From: an uncultured Clostridia bacterium
GTDB lineage: Bacteria; Bacillota; Clostridia; TANB77; CAG-508
DNA length: 64,000 bases
Direction of reading: 5' to 3'
Assembly (NCBI GenBank): GCA_934130935.1
Contig: CAKOYQ010000001.1
Span: 171,537 to 235,536 of the forward strand
This document shows positions 9,489 through 18,675 of this stretch, piece by piece; the stretch's first letter is position 1, and each line of letters starts with the position of its first letter. The position numbers were made by a program, and so were the translations under genes. Under the pieces are notes generated by a model. That model was not told where the DNA came from, made no database searches, and saw only the letters and a program-made list of their open reading frames with translations.

Positions 9489-9516
9489 AAAGGCAGGAGA
9501 TGTGCTCCTGCCTTTT
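9489..9516. terminator. Bidirectional terminator between SASP gene and capsule operon
   Basis: A 10-base perfect stem (AAGGCAGGAG / CTCCTGCCTT) with a 5-base loop is followed by T-rich sequence on the plus strand and preceded by A-rich sequence. It lies between two convergent genes and abuts the stop codon of the PHP phosphatase. Confidence 0.8.
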
Positions 9517-10219
9517 ATATATCTTCATTATTCAAAACTTTTTGTGCATTTAATGTAGTCATTTCCTGCAATTTACTTTCTGATACTATTTTTTGTAATT
9601 TTTTTAAAATTTTAGGTATTTTAGGATATATTTGATTTGTTCTATGTACATCTGTTCCTAGAAAATCTATCAAATTTCTTTTTAACAGTTGTTTTATAGT
9701 TCTTTTTGCTCCATTTCCATATACTCCAACAATGCTTCCATAATTTGCTTGAAATAATGTTCCCATACTTGCCAATTCTTCAACATAACCTATATTTTCT
9801 TGTACATAATTATATCTCTCTGGGTGGGCTATTATAGGTTTATATCCATCTCCAATTAATCCATATATAACATCTTTAACAAATAGTGGTTTTGAATTCA
9901 TAGGTAATTCAAACAAAACATATTTCGTATTATTTATTGTTGAAGCACTTCCATCATTTATTAATTTTGCAATCTCTGTTGTAATATAAATTTCGCTTGC
10001 CAAATATAAATTCAGTTCATTAACATTTTTTTCTACATCACACAATATTTTTTTTCTTTCAGCCTCATTTGTTTCATAATACCCCTGAATATAATGTGAT
10101 GTAGAAATCACTCCTGTAAAACCAACTTGTTTTGCTTCTAAAATCAAATTGATGGTTTCATCCATACTGGTTGAACCATCATCTATATTAGGCAATATAT
10201 GTGTATGAAAATCTATCAT
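9515..10219 (-). CDS. CpsB/YwqE-type tyrosine-protein phosphatase (PHP domain)
   Basis: The protein has 234 residues with the PHP metal-binding start MIDFHTHILPNIDDGS, further histidines near residues 42 and 135 (SHYI, AHPERY), and the C-terminal FLGTDVH motif. Family members (CpsB, YwqE) are manganese-dependent phosphatases that dephosphorylate the BY-kinase controlling capsule chain length. It is the last gene of the capsule operon, 2 bp after the kinase gene, and ends at the terminator. Full length for the family. Confidence 0.9.
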   Translation of the reverse strand: MIDFHTHILPNIDDGSTSMDETINLILEAKQVGFTGVISTSHYIQGYYETNEAERKKILCDVEKNVNELNLYLASEIYITTEIAKLINDGSASTINNTKYVLFELPMNSKPLFVKDVIYGLIGDGYKPIIAHPERYNYVQENIGYVEELASMGTLFQANYGSIVGVYGNGAKRTIKQLLKRNLIDFLGTDVHRTNQIYPKIPKILKKLQKIVSESKLQEMTTLNAQKVLNNEDI

Positions 10220-10221
10220 TT

Positions 10222-11157
10222 TTAACTCCTATTATTATCTCTATTTTCCTTCTCTTTTTGTAAATAGTCATTAAACTGTTTTAACATCTCTGCTGCTTTT
10301 TCTTCTGGTGGTCTATCATCTATCTCCACTTTTTTAGCCTCTTCTTTTTGATATTCTTCTGGATTTCTATCTCTATTTAGCATATCTGTAGCTCTGTTTC
10401 GTTGAACTTGCCTTTTTTGCTCATATTCCATTTCTTGTTGTCTCTTTTTTGAATCTATTTTCATTGGAACAGAAGCATAATAATATGTTTCATTTTTTTT
10501 CTTATTTGAAACAGGCTTTTTATTGTACACAACTCCAGCTATATTTCCTCCTACATTTTTTATGTCTCTTACAATTTTTGATAAATCTTCTTTTTTAGCC
10601 ATATTATGTCCTGCAACAATTATTGTAGAATCTACGATTCTTGATAGAACAATAGCATCTGTTACTAATTTAGAAGGTGTTCCATCTATTATTATCAAAT
10701 CTGATATATCTTTTAATTTCTCTAATAAATTTACCATCTGTGGAGTTGATAGCAATTCTGATGGATTAGGTGGTACATTGCCAGATGGCATCAAATATAA
10801 GTTAGGTACTTCTGTTTCTCTTAAATAATTATCCAAGTTTTGCACTTCTTGATTAGTTTCATTAACTCCTGATAAATAATTTGATAATCCTGGACATGGA
10901 GATACTTGAAAAATATTGTGTAAGCCACATTTTCTCATATCTGCATCTATCAATATAACTCTTTTGTCTGCTTGTGCAAATGCAATCGCCAAATTTGATG
11001 CTATCCACGTTTTTCCCTCTCCTGGAAGAGTTGACGTTACTAATAATGTCTCTAATCTTTTATTTGAATTCATAAATTGCACATTAGTTCTTAATGTTCT
11101 AAATAATTCAGATACATGAGATTTTGGGTCTTCATGTGCTATTAATTCCCTTTTCAT
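10222..11157 (-). CDS. CpsD/CapB-type bacterial tyrosine kinase
   Basis: 311 residues. Walker A (STLPGEGKT) lies at about 42-50, the BY-kinase Walker A' (VILIDADM) at 67-74 and Walker B (LIIIDG) near 155. The C-terminal tail is long, charged and has tyrosines (YYYA near residue 225, EEYQ near 273), possible autophosphorylation sites, though without the usual terminal Tyr cluster. Such kinases need a separate Wzz-like activator, which is encoded directly upstream with overlapping codons. It regulates polysaccharide polymerisation and export. Confidence 0.88.
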   Translation of the reverse strand: MKRELIAHEDPKSHVSELFRTLRTNVQFMNSNKRLETLLVTSTLPGEGKTWIASNLAIAFAQADKRVILIDADMRKCGLHNIFQVSPCPGLSNYLSGVNETNQEVQNLDNYLRETEVPNLYLMPSGNVPPNPSELLSTPQMVNLLEKLKDISDLIIIDGTPSKLVTDAIVLSRIVDSTIIVAGHNMAKKEDLSKIVRDIKNVGGNIAGVVYNKKPVSNKKKNETYYYASVPMKIDSKKRQQEMEYEQKRQVQRNRATDMLNRDRNPEEYQKEEAKKVEIDDRPPEEKAAEMLKQFNDYLQKEKENRDNNRS

Positions 11158-11867
11158 TATCTTTTTCCTCCCCTTCTTTTGTTACCTGTTCTTTCATATA
11201 ATGGCATTGTTGCTAATACAGTTAATTTTGAAATTTTTTCAATGTCTTCTTCAGATTTTATTGTTGTATCTAACATATTAGCAATTAATACATACATTAC
11301 TGCAATTACAACTCCAATAAATGAAAATATAATTACATCTTTTATATGATTTACATTTGATGGTTCTTGAGGTATCTCTGCTTTATCAACAACATGAACA
11401 TTTTCCATATTATAATATTCTTTTACATTATTTATAAATACACTTGCTGTTTCATTTGCTATTTTAGTGGCTAAGACTGGATCTTCATTTTTCACTGATA
11501 TCTGTATCATTTCGGCATCTTCTACAGCTGTTACACTTACACTCTTTTTTAATGTTTCTTCTTCCATATCTAATGATAGATTTGATATTACTTCTCTAAT
11601 TACTTTTTTACTTCCGACAAGCTTACTATATGTTGACACTAATTTTGAGTTTAATGTAACATCTGTAGTTGTTATTGAACCTGTTCCTGTGTTATCTGCT
11701 GACGAATTTGTTGCCAACAATAATGTCGTAGAAGCTTGATATTTAGGTGTTACAATCCCCAAGCTATATATTACTCCTATAACAGCAAATATCATTATTA
11801 TTAATATAATTTGTATTTTCTTCTCCCAAAAAATTTGTAATAACTCTTTTAAATCTAGTTCTTCCAT
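11157..11867 (-). CDS. Wzz/CapA-type chain-length regulator and kinase activator
   Basis: 236 residues with two membrane segments (about 17-36 and 180-202) around an extracytoplasmic helical domain, as in YveK/CapA/CpsC. The C-terminal cytoplasmic tail (KRRGGKR) would contact the BY-kinase encoded immediately downstream. It sets chain length and activates the kinase. The start and stop codons overlap those of both neighbours, so translation is coupled. Confidence 0.88.
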   Translation of the reverse strand: MEELDLKELLQIFWEKKIQIILIIMIFAVIGVIYSLGIVTPKYQASTTLLLATNSSADNTGTGSITTTDVTLNSKLVSTYSKLVGSKKVIREVISNLSLDMEEETLKKSVSVTAVEDAEMIQISVKNEDPVLATKIANETASVFINNVKEYYNMENVHVVDKAEIPQEPSNVNHIKDVIIFSFIGVVIAVMYVLIANMLDTTIKSEEDIEKISKLTVLATMPLYERTGNKRRGGKR

Positions 11868-12721
11868 TATATTTTCCTTTCACTTGATACTTCTTTTTGC
11901 TTTAAAGATTTATACGTTTCTCTTGCTGCATATATTATTATAAATATTGCACCAATAACAATCGTTCCTAATGCTAGTGAAGCAACTTGTCCTAATGTGT
12001 TTTCAATTATAACTACTACACTTTTTGAAAATACATCATTGAAAATCTTTATCCCATGTATATCAACTTTTAAATTTATTATCTGCCATACACTCAATTC
12101 AAAAATCGAGGTTGCAAGCAGTGCTATTCCAATATGTTGTATGTCTTTTGATATTTTTTTATTATTTATTATTATAATTGCTATTATATCAATTACAAAT
12201 ACTACTAATATAATTTCATATATTTTATTTAATATTTCTGTTCCTTTTTTATATATTTCATTTATCTTATTTTCATATTTAGTATGTATCAATGTATTTG
12301 TATATTCATCACATATATGAGTAACAAATTGTTGTATAGCATTTTCATTTTGTCTGTTCTTTACTCCTAGTTTTTCTATATTACCATTTAACTTATTGGC
12401 TATTTCTGTGGTATCTATTTTTTGGTTTGTTCCATTGTATATATTTGATAACATTATTTGAATGTCTTGTTTTATCTTTTCTTCTGTACATATATCGTCA
12501 AGCACCTCTTCATCAAGTCCTGACTGATATATATAATTTTCAAAATTTGATTTTACTAATTCATATATGTCAGAATAAAAATTTGTTTCTTCTAATTTTT
12601 GCATTATATAGTCTTTGCTAAAAATTGTTGAAAAAACAATACTTATCATTCCTATTGATATCATACATATTGTTAGTATTGCTATAAATATAAATTTTAG
12701 AAGATTTTTTAATATTTCCAT
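11867..12721 (-). CDS. Uncharacterised four-helix membrane protein in the capsule operon
   Basis: This 284-residue protein has hydrophobic segments near residues 7-35, 165-188, 196-215 and 240-268. An extracytoplasmic region of about 130 residues rich in Asn, Glu and Lys lies between the first two. I do not recognise the family. It is placed between the sortase and the Wzz gene, starts 64 bp after the sortase stop and overlaps the Wzz start. A role in surface polymer or anchored-protein handling is plausible from position only. Confidence 0.6.
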   Translation of the reverse strand: MEILKNLLKFIFIAILTICMISIGMISIVFSTIFSKDYIMQKLEETNFYSDIYELVKSNFENYIYQSGLDEEVLDDICTEEKIKQDIQIMLSNIYNGTNQKIDTTEIANKLNGNIEKLGVKNRQNENAIQQFVTHICDEYTNTLIHTKYENKINEIYKKGTEILNKIYEIILVVFVIDIIAIIIINNKKISKDIQHIGIALLATSIFELSVWQIINLKVDIHGIKIFNDVFSKSVVVIIENTLGQVASLALGTIVIGAIFIIIYAARETYKSLKQKEVSSERKI

Positions 12722-12785
12722 TTCTTTTCCTTCCTTTTATCGGTTATTTGCTATTTTTGATTCTTCATAAGTTCATGTATATCAA

Positions 12786-13421
12786 CTATTTTTCAAGTTC
12801 TGCATATACAACATATCTTTGTGTTGCATATCCAACATTGTTAAATGGATAACATGTATATACCATAAGAATTTCTTTATCTCTTTGAATTGGTAGTTGA
12901 TCCAATTCTGTTTCTTTTATTAGTTTCATATCATAGATCTTATATGTATATTCTCCATATGAAGTAGTAACTTTTATTTCATTTCCTTTTTGCAATTCTG
13001 AGAATCTTCTAAACATTTTTTTTGAATTGTGTCCCATATAGATTATTGAACCACCTTCTCCTGGAAAGTAACTTCCACTAGAATGTCCTACACCTTTTTT
13101 TAGGATTTCTAGTGTATCTCCAAAATATACGGGTAAATTTACATCAATCTTGTCAATTTGTATTGTTGCATATTGTGTTCCATATGTAGGATAATTTTCT
13201 ATCGTATTTTTTTCTGTATCGATATCCTTTTTTATAGTAGTTTGTGCAGGCTCTGCATTTGTTGCTGTTGTGACTGATACTTTATTTACTAAAGTAAAAA
13301 CCTCGTCTATTTTTCGCCCTAAAAATAGTTTTACACATAAAAGCAATAGCCCTGCAATTAATAAAGCAACTATTATACTACTAATAGTTGCTTTTACTGA
13401 TTGTACTAATCTATTTTTCAT
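12786..13421 (-). CDS. Sortase (class D-like transpeptidase)
   Basis: 211 residues with an N-terminal membrane anchor (about 10-33). The sortase triad is visible: His131 in YMGHNS, Cys190 in MVYTCYPF and Arg202 in TQRYVVYA. The TCYPF...GYATQRY pattern is closest to class D or E sortases. It would cleave the LAYTG signal of the protein encoded just upstream, whose gene overlaps it by 11 bp, and attach it to the wall or to a polymer. It is full length for the family. Confidence 0.9.
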   Translation of the reverse strand: MKNRLVQSVKATISSIIVALLIAGLLLLCVKLFLGRKIDEVFTLVNKVSVTTATNAEPAQTTIKKDIDTEKNTIENYPTYGTQYATIQIDKIDVNLPVYFGDTLEILKKGVGHSSGSYFPGEGGSIIYMGHNSKKMFRRFSELQKGNEIKVTTSYGEYTYKIYDMKLIKETELDQLPIQRDKEILMVYTCYPFNNVGYATQRYVVYAELEK

Positions 13422-13935
13422 GTACAGTTCTCTTTGTTACAACAGTGATAGCAAGGGCAATAATTGCTATTACAGAAGTAGTTAAAACAACATTAACATT
13501 ATTTCCTGTATATGCTAATTTTCCATTATTTTGTCCAACTGTTTCTATTAATTTTCCTGCATTGTCATATATCTCTACGTAACCATTTTTAAATACTAAT
13601 TTTACATTTACTATACTTGCTGCTGAATTAGCTATTGATTTTAATTGTTCTTTTTGTGCTGTTGTTAGTTTATTATAATCTTTTGTTCCAGCTTGTTCCA
13701 TTATTGCTATTGCTTCATCAGCTTTTGCAACTAATGTATTTGCTTGTTCATCTGTCACTGGATTTTCTGATAGATATCTTTCTACTTTTACTTTATCTGC
13801 TGATGTCATTCCATATTTTTGCCCTTTTGTATATAACTCCTCTGCTAATGTTGATGATGTTGCTGCTTTTACTATTGTTGCACTTGCCATTACTATTATG
13901 GCTACTAATATTGATATTATTAAACTTTTTTTCAT
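13411..13935 (-). CDS. Secreted protein with LAYTG cell-wall sorting signal
   Basis: 174 residues: a signal peptide (about 1-24, likely cleaved after VKA), a small helical domain (25-105), a short beta region (107-135), then LAYTG at 140-144, a hydrophobic segment (148-166) and a basic tail (KRTVHEK). This is the full set of sorting-signal parts. The adjacent, overlapping sortase gene is almost certainly its partner. The small size and lack of a recognisable adhesion domain suggest a structural or regulatory surface protein. Confidence 0.88.
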   Translation of the reverse strand: MKKSLIISILVAIIVMASATIVKAATSSTLAEELYTKGQKYGMTSADKVKVERYLSENPVTDEQANTLVAKADEAIAIMEQAGTKDYNKLTTAQKEQLKSIANSAASIVNVKLVFKNGYVEIYDNAGKLIETVGQNNGKLAYTGNNVNVVLTTSVIAIIALAITVVTKRTVHEK

Positions 13936-15413
13936 TTCGGTTTCTTCCTTTCTTTTGTTAAATTCTTTTTGATTATAACACTTGTATTTTTTTTATGCAA
14001 TAGTTTTTTAAAAAAATTCTCAGGAAATTTGTAGTACTTTTTTATATACTTTTCAATTTCTTTTAATAACCAATTCAACTCTTCTTCTAAAAATATTTTT
14101 ATATTTATTACTGTCAATATAATATATATTATACAACCTATAATAGCATTAACAATTCCTAACCCTGTTACTAAATATACACTTAAAATTATAATCATAA
14201 AAGAATAGTCTTTTACTTTAAACATAGAATTTTTAAATTCCATCTCTCCTATAACAAACCAAAGAATACTTACTATCAAAGTAGCTACAGCAAACCCTTC
14301 ATTTGATTTATTAATTATGCATGCCAACCAATCAAAAATCACGGCTAAAATTGAAATTATTATTATTATTTTAAAATATTTACTCTGTTTCTTTTCTGCT
14401 TTATATAAATTTGTATGTATACATTTTACTATTATTGTGAAAAATTGTGCTGTAAATAAAATAAAAATAATATTTGATGCCATTTGATATCTTGTTATAA
14501 ATGTATTTATTACCCATTTTACAGGAAAAGCTGAAGCAAGTAATAAAGAAACAACTATCAATAATAATCTTTTAATTTTTAATATTTTTTCTGGTATATT
14601 ATTATTACATAGGTAGTTATACATTGTAACAACTACAGGTGTAATAAATGTATTTAATAAACCTTCTACACTAACTGCAAATGAATAATATGCAAATTGA
14701 ACTGTTCCTAATACATATTTAACAAACATTCTATCAATACTTGTAAAAATTACAGAACAAAAATTTCCAAGCATTAATAAAATTCCGCTTTTTATGTCTG
14801 AAAAAAGATATCTTATATTAGTTTTAGCTTTTTGGTTATAAAATACTTTTTTTCTTATTACAAATTCAATTAACAACCAATTTAGAAAATATACTATTAC
14901 ATTTCCAACTATATATACATTAGGATTATCTGACTTTGCAACAAATAACAATAAAATATTTATAATAAATAACATCATATTATTGGTTGTTGTAAATTTA
15001 GAATATAAATCATATAATCCAGTTGCTTGATATAAGTTTCTTAAATAGTTTATTGCATTTACAGGAATTATTGATACAGCAACTGAAATAAGAATAATAT
15101 TTTTCATCAACACCGCATATACTAATGCAATTATATTAATTACCAATTGAAAAATTTTAAAAGTCTTAAATTCTGATAATAATTCCTTCGTATCTATATC
15201 TTTTAATTTTTTTCCTCCTAACCTTAAATACATTCCATCTGAAAATCCCAAATGTAATATTCCTATATATGTTATATATAATTGATATAATTTAATATCT
15301 GCATATGTTTCAACAGATAAAAATTTAGGCAACAAAAAATTTGTTGCTAAATTAATAACAAATCCTATTCCTGTTGCCAAAAACACATATGCAAGTCCCT
15401 TTTTTATGTTCAT
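13932..15413 (-). CDS. Polysaccharide flippase (Wzx/MATE-like)
   Basis: 493 residues with about 12-14 hydrophobic helices and an oligosaccharide flippase-like N-terminus. It has a basic C-terminal tail of some 50 residues. Wzx-type proteins flip undecaprenyl-linked repeat units across the membrane before polymerisation. It sits between the EpsG-like polymerase and the LAYTG gene and its stop overlaps the latter's start. Family assignment is by topology and context. Confidence 0.8.
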   Translation of the reverse strand: MNIKKGLAYVFLATGIGFVINLATNFLLPKFLSVETYADIKLYQLYITYIGILHLGFSDGMYLRLGGKKLKDIDTKELLSEFKTFKIFQLVINIIALVYAVLMKNIILISVAVSIIPVNAINYLRNLYQATGLYDLYSKFTTTNNMMLFIINILLLFVAKSDNPNVYIVGNVIVYFLNWLLIEFVIRKKVFYNQKAKTNIRYLFSDIKSGILLMLGNFCSVIFTSIDRMFVKYVLGTVQFAYYSFAVSVEGLLNTFITPVVVTMYNYLCNNNIPEKILKIKRLLLIVVSLLLASAFPVKWVINTFITRYQMASNIIFILFTAQFFTIIVKCIHTNLYKAEKKQSKYFKIIIIISILAVIFDWLACIINKSNEGFAVATLIVSILWFVIGEMEFKNSMFKVKDYSFMIIILSVYLVTGLGIVNAIIGCIIYIILTVINIKIFLEEELNWLLKEIEKYIKKYYKFPENFFKKLLHKKNTSVIIKKNLTKERKKPK

Positions 15414-15461
15414 TCTATACTATGATTAGTTTTATTTTAAAACTATCATACTCCCCTTTCT

Positions 15462-16505
15462 TTATTTTATTTCAAATATAGAGTGATATGGCACCACATC
15501 ACCAAACGAATTAATATATACAAAAAAATAAATTATACAACACAAATAAAAACATATTTTTTCAATTTTTTTATCCTTTAATTTATATATATTATACAAT
15601 TCAGGTATTAGCAATATAATAAATATATTCAAATAAGTTGCCATTCTCATAAATAGTGTGTTTTTTATTCCCAATAACATCATTATAAATGATACTGAAA
15701 AAAGATTTATGTATTCCAAATTTCTTGGATTCTTTTGAATAATTCTATCTTTGTTAATATTTATCAAAACAAATAAAAAACCATATATTAGTATTTGCAA
15801 ATAGGTTCCAATTCCAGCAACATACTGCTCTGTATTATTGTATATTGAAATAAATCCAATATTGACAATTAAAAATTTATATATCGTCTGATAAATCAAT
15901 AACATTCCAATCCCAATTATCAATAATATTTTTGCATTTAATTTTTTTCTCCATATTTTGTTAAATATAATCATCATTCCAATAATAAATATTGATGATT
16001 GATGAATATAAATTGCTAAAACACAAAAAATTGCATATTTAAAATATTTTTTAGGTTCCAAAAATTTATAACTATATAAAGTCAGTGCCAAACTCAACAT
16101 TTGTCTAAAAATGTTGAAAGATCCCGGATAAAATCCTAAACATATATACATAAATATTGATAATCCTGGGTTGTCAGATCTTTCTTTACAAAATTTATAT
16201 ATTAAAGTATTCGTAAAAAAAGAAATTATAAAAAACATTGGCACAGCAGTGCTAGGAATTAGTTTATGTAAAAAAACTGTTATATAATAATATCCTATTC
16301 CCGTTCGAAATAAAGTAGCAGGAATCATATCCATGTTCATATATATTTTTTCATACATTGCATAATCTGTTCCCACTCTATATCTAAAACCAGAAAAACA
16401 CACTATAACAGCTATAACTATAAAATCCCATATATTATATTTATCTTTTTTCACAAAACATAGTAAACCAAAAACTATTATTATAAAAACAGCATATATT
16501 ACCAT
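15462..16505 (-). CDS. EpsG/Wzy-like polysaccharide polymerase
   Basis: 347 residues, almost entirely hydrophobic helices, with the EpsG-family pattern SGFRYRVGTDYAMYEKIY near residues 40-57. EpsG proteins polymerise flipped repeat units into exopolysaccharide. It follows the GT2 gene by 2 bp and precedes the flippase, the standard Wzy-dependent arrangement. Confidence 0.85.
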   Translation of the reverse strand: MVIYAVFIIIVFGLLCFVKKDKYNIWDFIVIAVIVCFSGFRYRVGTDYAMYEKIYMNMDMIPATLFRTGIGYYYITVFLHKLIPSTAVPMFFIISFFTNTLIYKFCKERSDNPGLSIFMYICLGFYPGSFNIFRQMLSLALTLYSYKFLEPKKYFKYAIFCVLAIYIHQSSIFIIGMMIIFNKIWRKKLNAKILLIIGIGMLLIYQTIYKFLIVNIGFISIYNNTEQYVAGIGTYLQILIYGFLFVLININKDRIIQKNPRNLEYINLFSVSFIMMLLGIKNTLFMRMATYLNIFIILLIPELYNIYKLKDKKIEKICFYLCCIIYFFVYINSFGDVVPYHSIFEIK

Positions 16506-16507
16506 AT

Positions 16508-17506
16508 CTAACTCCTCATATTTTTTAGCTTGGGTAAAATAAACAAAAATCTATACATCTTTAATTTTAATAAAATATATTCAAATGTGTATTTTTTTGA
16601 TCTTTTCATCATTTTTATAAAATTATATTTTTTAAAATCAAATTTTATATTTTTTAATATCTCTTTTTTCTCTTTATATTGTTTGTTAAATTGTTTTGAA
16701 TTAAATTGTATTATAATCGCATTAAGAAAATCTCTTATTTGTACTAAATTATATTTTTCATTTTCTAAACAATTTTTATTATAACATAAAATTTTAAATT
16801 CATCTAACAGTTTTATTGTATTATTAATTCTTTCTTCATTATATTTTGTAGAAGTACTAAATCCATCACGTATATAATGATTATAATACACTTTATCACT
16901 TATAACCAATTTAGTTATTTTATTTATTACTTTATAGTTGAAATCTATATCTTCTCCACCTTTTTTAAATTCACTATCAAAAAAAGGTACAATATTTTTT
17001 TTATAAATTCCATCCCATACGCAAACTAATATTTTATCATATATTAAATCCAATACATTATTTTTTATTTTATTTCCATCTAGTATTTGAAATTCATAAT
17101 TTTTAACATCAGTCTTTAATATATTTTCATCATTCAAATATAATGTCTTTCTTCCAAATTTAAGCATGTCAGCATCATGTTTTTTTATCATCTCATAACA
17201 TTCTTGTAACATATTTTCTTCTATAATATCATCATTATCTGCAAACATAATATACTCGCCTTTGGCTACTTCAATCCCTTTATTTCTTGTTTTACAAATT
17301 CCTTCATTTTTTTTGTGTATAACTTTTATTCTTTTGTCTTTTTGTGCGATTTCATCACAAATTTCACCGCTATGATCTGTTGAACCATCATTGATCAATA
17401 TTAATTCAAAATTTTCAAATGTTTGATTCAATATACTATCTATTGTCTCTTTAAGATACTTTTCCGAATTATATACTGGTACAATTATACTTATAGCTCT
17501 ATCCAT
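16508..17506 (-). CDS. Family 2 glycosyltransferase
   Basis: 332 residues with a GT-A fold start (ISIIVPVYNSEKYLKE) and the metal-binding acidic motif FADNDD near residue 90. It probably adds one sugar of the repeat unit; donor and acceptor are unknown. Its ATG overlaps the stop of the Fe-S gene upstream, so translation is coupled. Confidence 0.9.
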   Translation of the reverse strand: MDRAISIIVPVYNSEKYLKETIDSILNQTFENFELILINDGSTDHSGEICDEIAQKDKRIKVIHKKNEGICKTRNKGIEVAKGEYIMFADNDDIIEENMLQECYEMIKKHDADMLKFGRKTLYLNDENILKTDVKNYEFQILDGNKIKNNVLDLIYDKILVCVWDGIYKKNIVPFFDSEFKKGGEDIDFNYKVINKITKLVISDKVYYNHYIRDGFSTSTKYNEERINNTIKLLDEFKILCYNKNCLENEKYNLVQIRDFLNAIIIQFNSKQFNKQYKEKKEILKNIKFDFKKYNFIKMMKRSKKYTFEYILLKLKMYRFLFILPKLKNMRS

Positions 17507-18675
17507 TATCTCACCTTATTCTTTATTTTTTCAAAAACGCCAATTTTATACAAACAATTTTTCAATTTCCCTTTAAATATAGTTTTATTTAAATTGTTTC
17601 TAAAATTCTTACGGATTTTCATTTTATCAATTTTATTATAAAATTTTATTTTGTTTTCATGTTTTTTTATTGGTTTCATTAACAACTTATTGTTTTCTAT
17701 AGCTCTATTCTTGTCAACATTTTCAATCATAACAGTATCATTTATTTTTTCTAGTATTTCTTTTCCTTTTTCTGTATTAATAATAACTAAAGATATACCT
17801 TTATTTTTAGATTTTTCTTTTTGTTCTTTAGTTGCTCCCCATAAATCTCCAATTATAATATCAGCATTATGACCATTTCCTTTATACTGACAATTATAAC
17901 ACGACTCTCTATACATTAATCCCTCTAGAAATGCAACAACATATTCATCACTATTAAATGACATATTTTTAGATTTTTTTCCATTTTCAAATTCATAAAC
18001 TGCCAATGGTGACTCCCAAGATATTTCTTTATTTCTAAAATTTGCTTTTATCATTTTTGAATTATATTTTTTTTCGATATCATTTTTATATTTCTGCCAC
18101 ACTCGATTTGATGGCACTCCCTCACAGATTAGAGCACAAGTATATAAGTTTTCATTATTACCCACATATCCTTTTACAGCTGCAATTTGACATGGAGTAC
18201 CAGTAAATAATATTTTTGTATATTTCGTTTTTTCTTTTACAATTTTTACAACATCTTTTAAATCACTTTGAACATATTTTGATCCTCTCATTTTATCTAC
18301 TACTTCTTTGGAACTAGCACATATATGAATTGGTTCCATATTATTTGACCATATACAACCAACAATCTCTCCACCCACTTCAATAAACCCATTTGAAATT
18401 GCGGGGAATATAGCACCAGAACTACTTTTTAAACATTCATCAATTTTCTTATTGTACATTCCATACCATTCTTTAATTAAAAGATCATTTTTTTCTTCAA
18501 AATTCAAATATGGACAAGCCTTGTCACATCTTCCACAATTAATACATTTATTCTTATCTATACTGGGTACCAAAAAACCCTCTTCATTTTCAATCATTTT
18601 AATAGCTTGAACAGGACAAATATTCTCACAATTTCTACAACCATAACAATTTTTATAAAAATCAAAGTTTATCAT
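17506..18675 (-). CDS. Fe-S / F420-hydrogenase beta-subunit-like protein of polysaccharide clusters
   Basis: 389 residues. Two ferredoxin-type [4Fe-4S] motifs stand at the N-terminus (CYGCRNCENICP near 10-21 and CINCGRCDKACP near 44-55), followed by a coenzyme F420 hydrogenase/dehydrogenase beta-subunit domain. Such genes often accompany polysaccharide pyruvyltransferases in capsule loci, as here, where the two genes overlap by 14 bp. The exact redox reaction on the sugar nucleotide or polymer is not known. Confidence 0.85.
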   Translation of the reverse strand: MINFDFYKNCYGCRNCENICPVQAIKMIENEEGFLVPSIDKNKCINCGRCDKACPYLNFEEKNDLLIKEWYGMYNKKIDECLKSSSGAIFPAISNGFIEVGGEIVGCIWSNNMEPIHICASSKEVVDKMRGSKYVQSDLKDVVKIVKEKTKYTKILFTGTPCQIAAVKGYVGNNENLYTCALICEGVPSNRVWQKYKNDIEKKYNSKMIKANFRNKEISWESPLAVYEFENGKKSKNMSFNSDEYVVAFLEGLMYRESCYNCQYKGNGHNADIIIGDLWGATKEQKEKSKNKGISLVIINTEKGKEILEKINDTVMIENVDKNRAIENNKLLMKPIKKHENKIKFYNKIDKMKIRKNFRNNLNKTIFKGKLKNCLYKIGVFEKIKNKVR

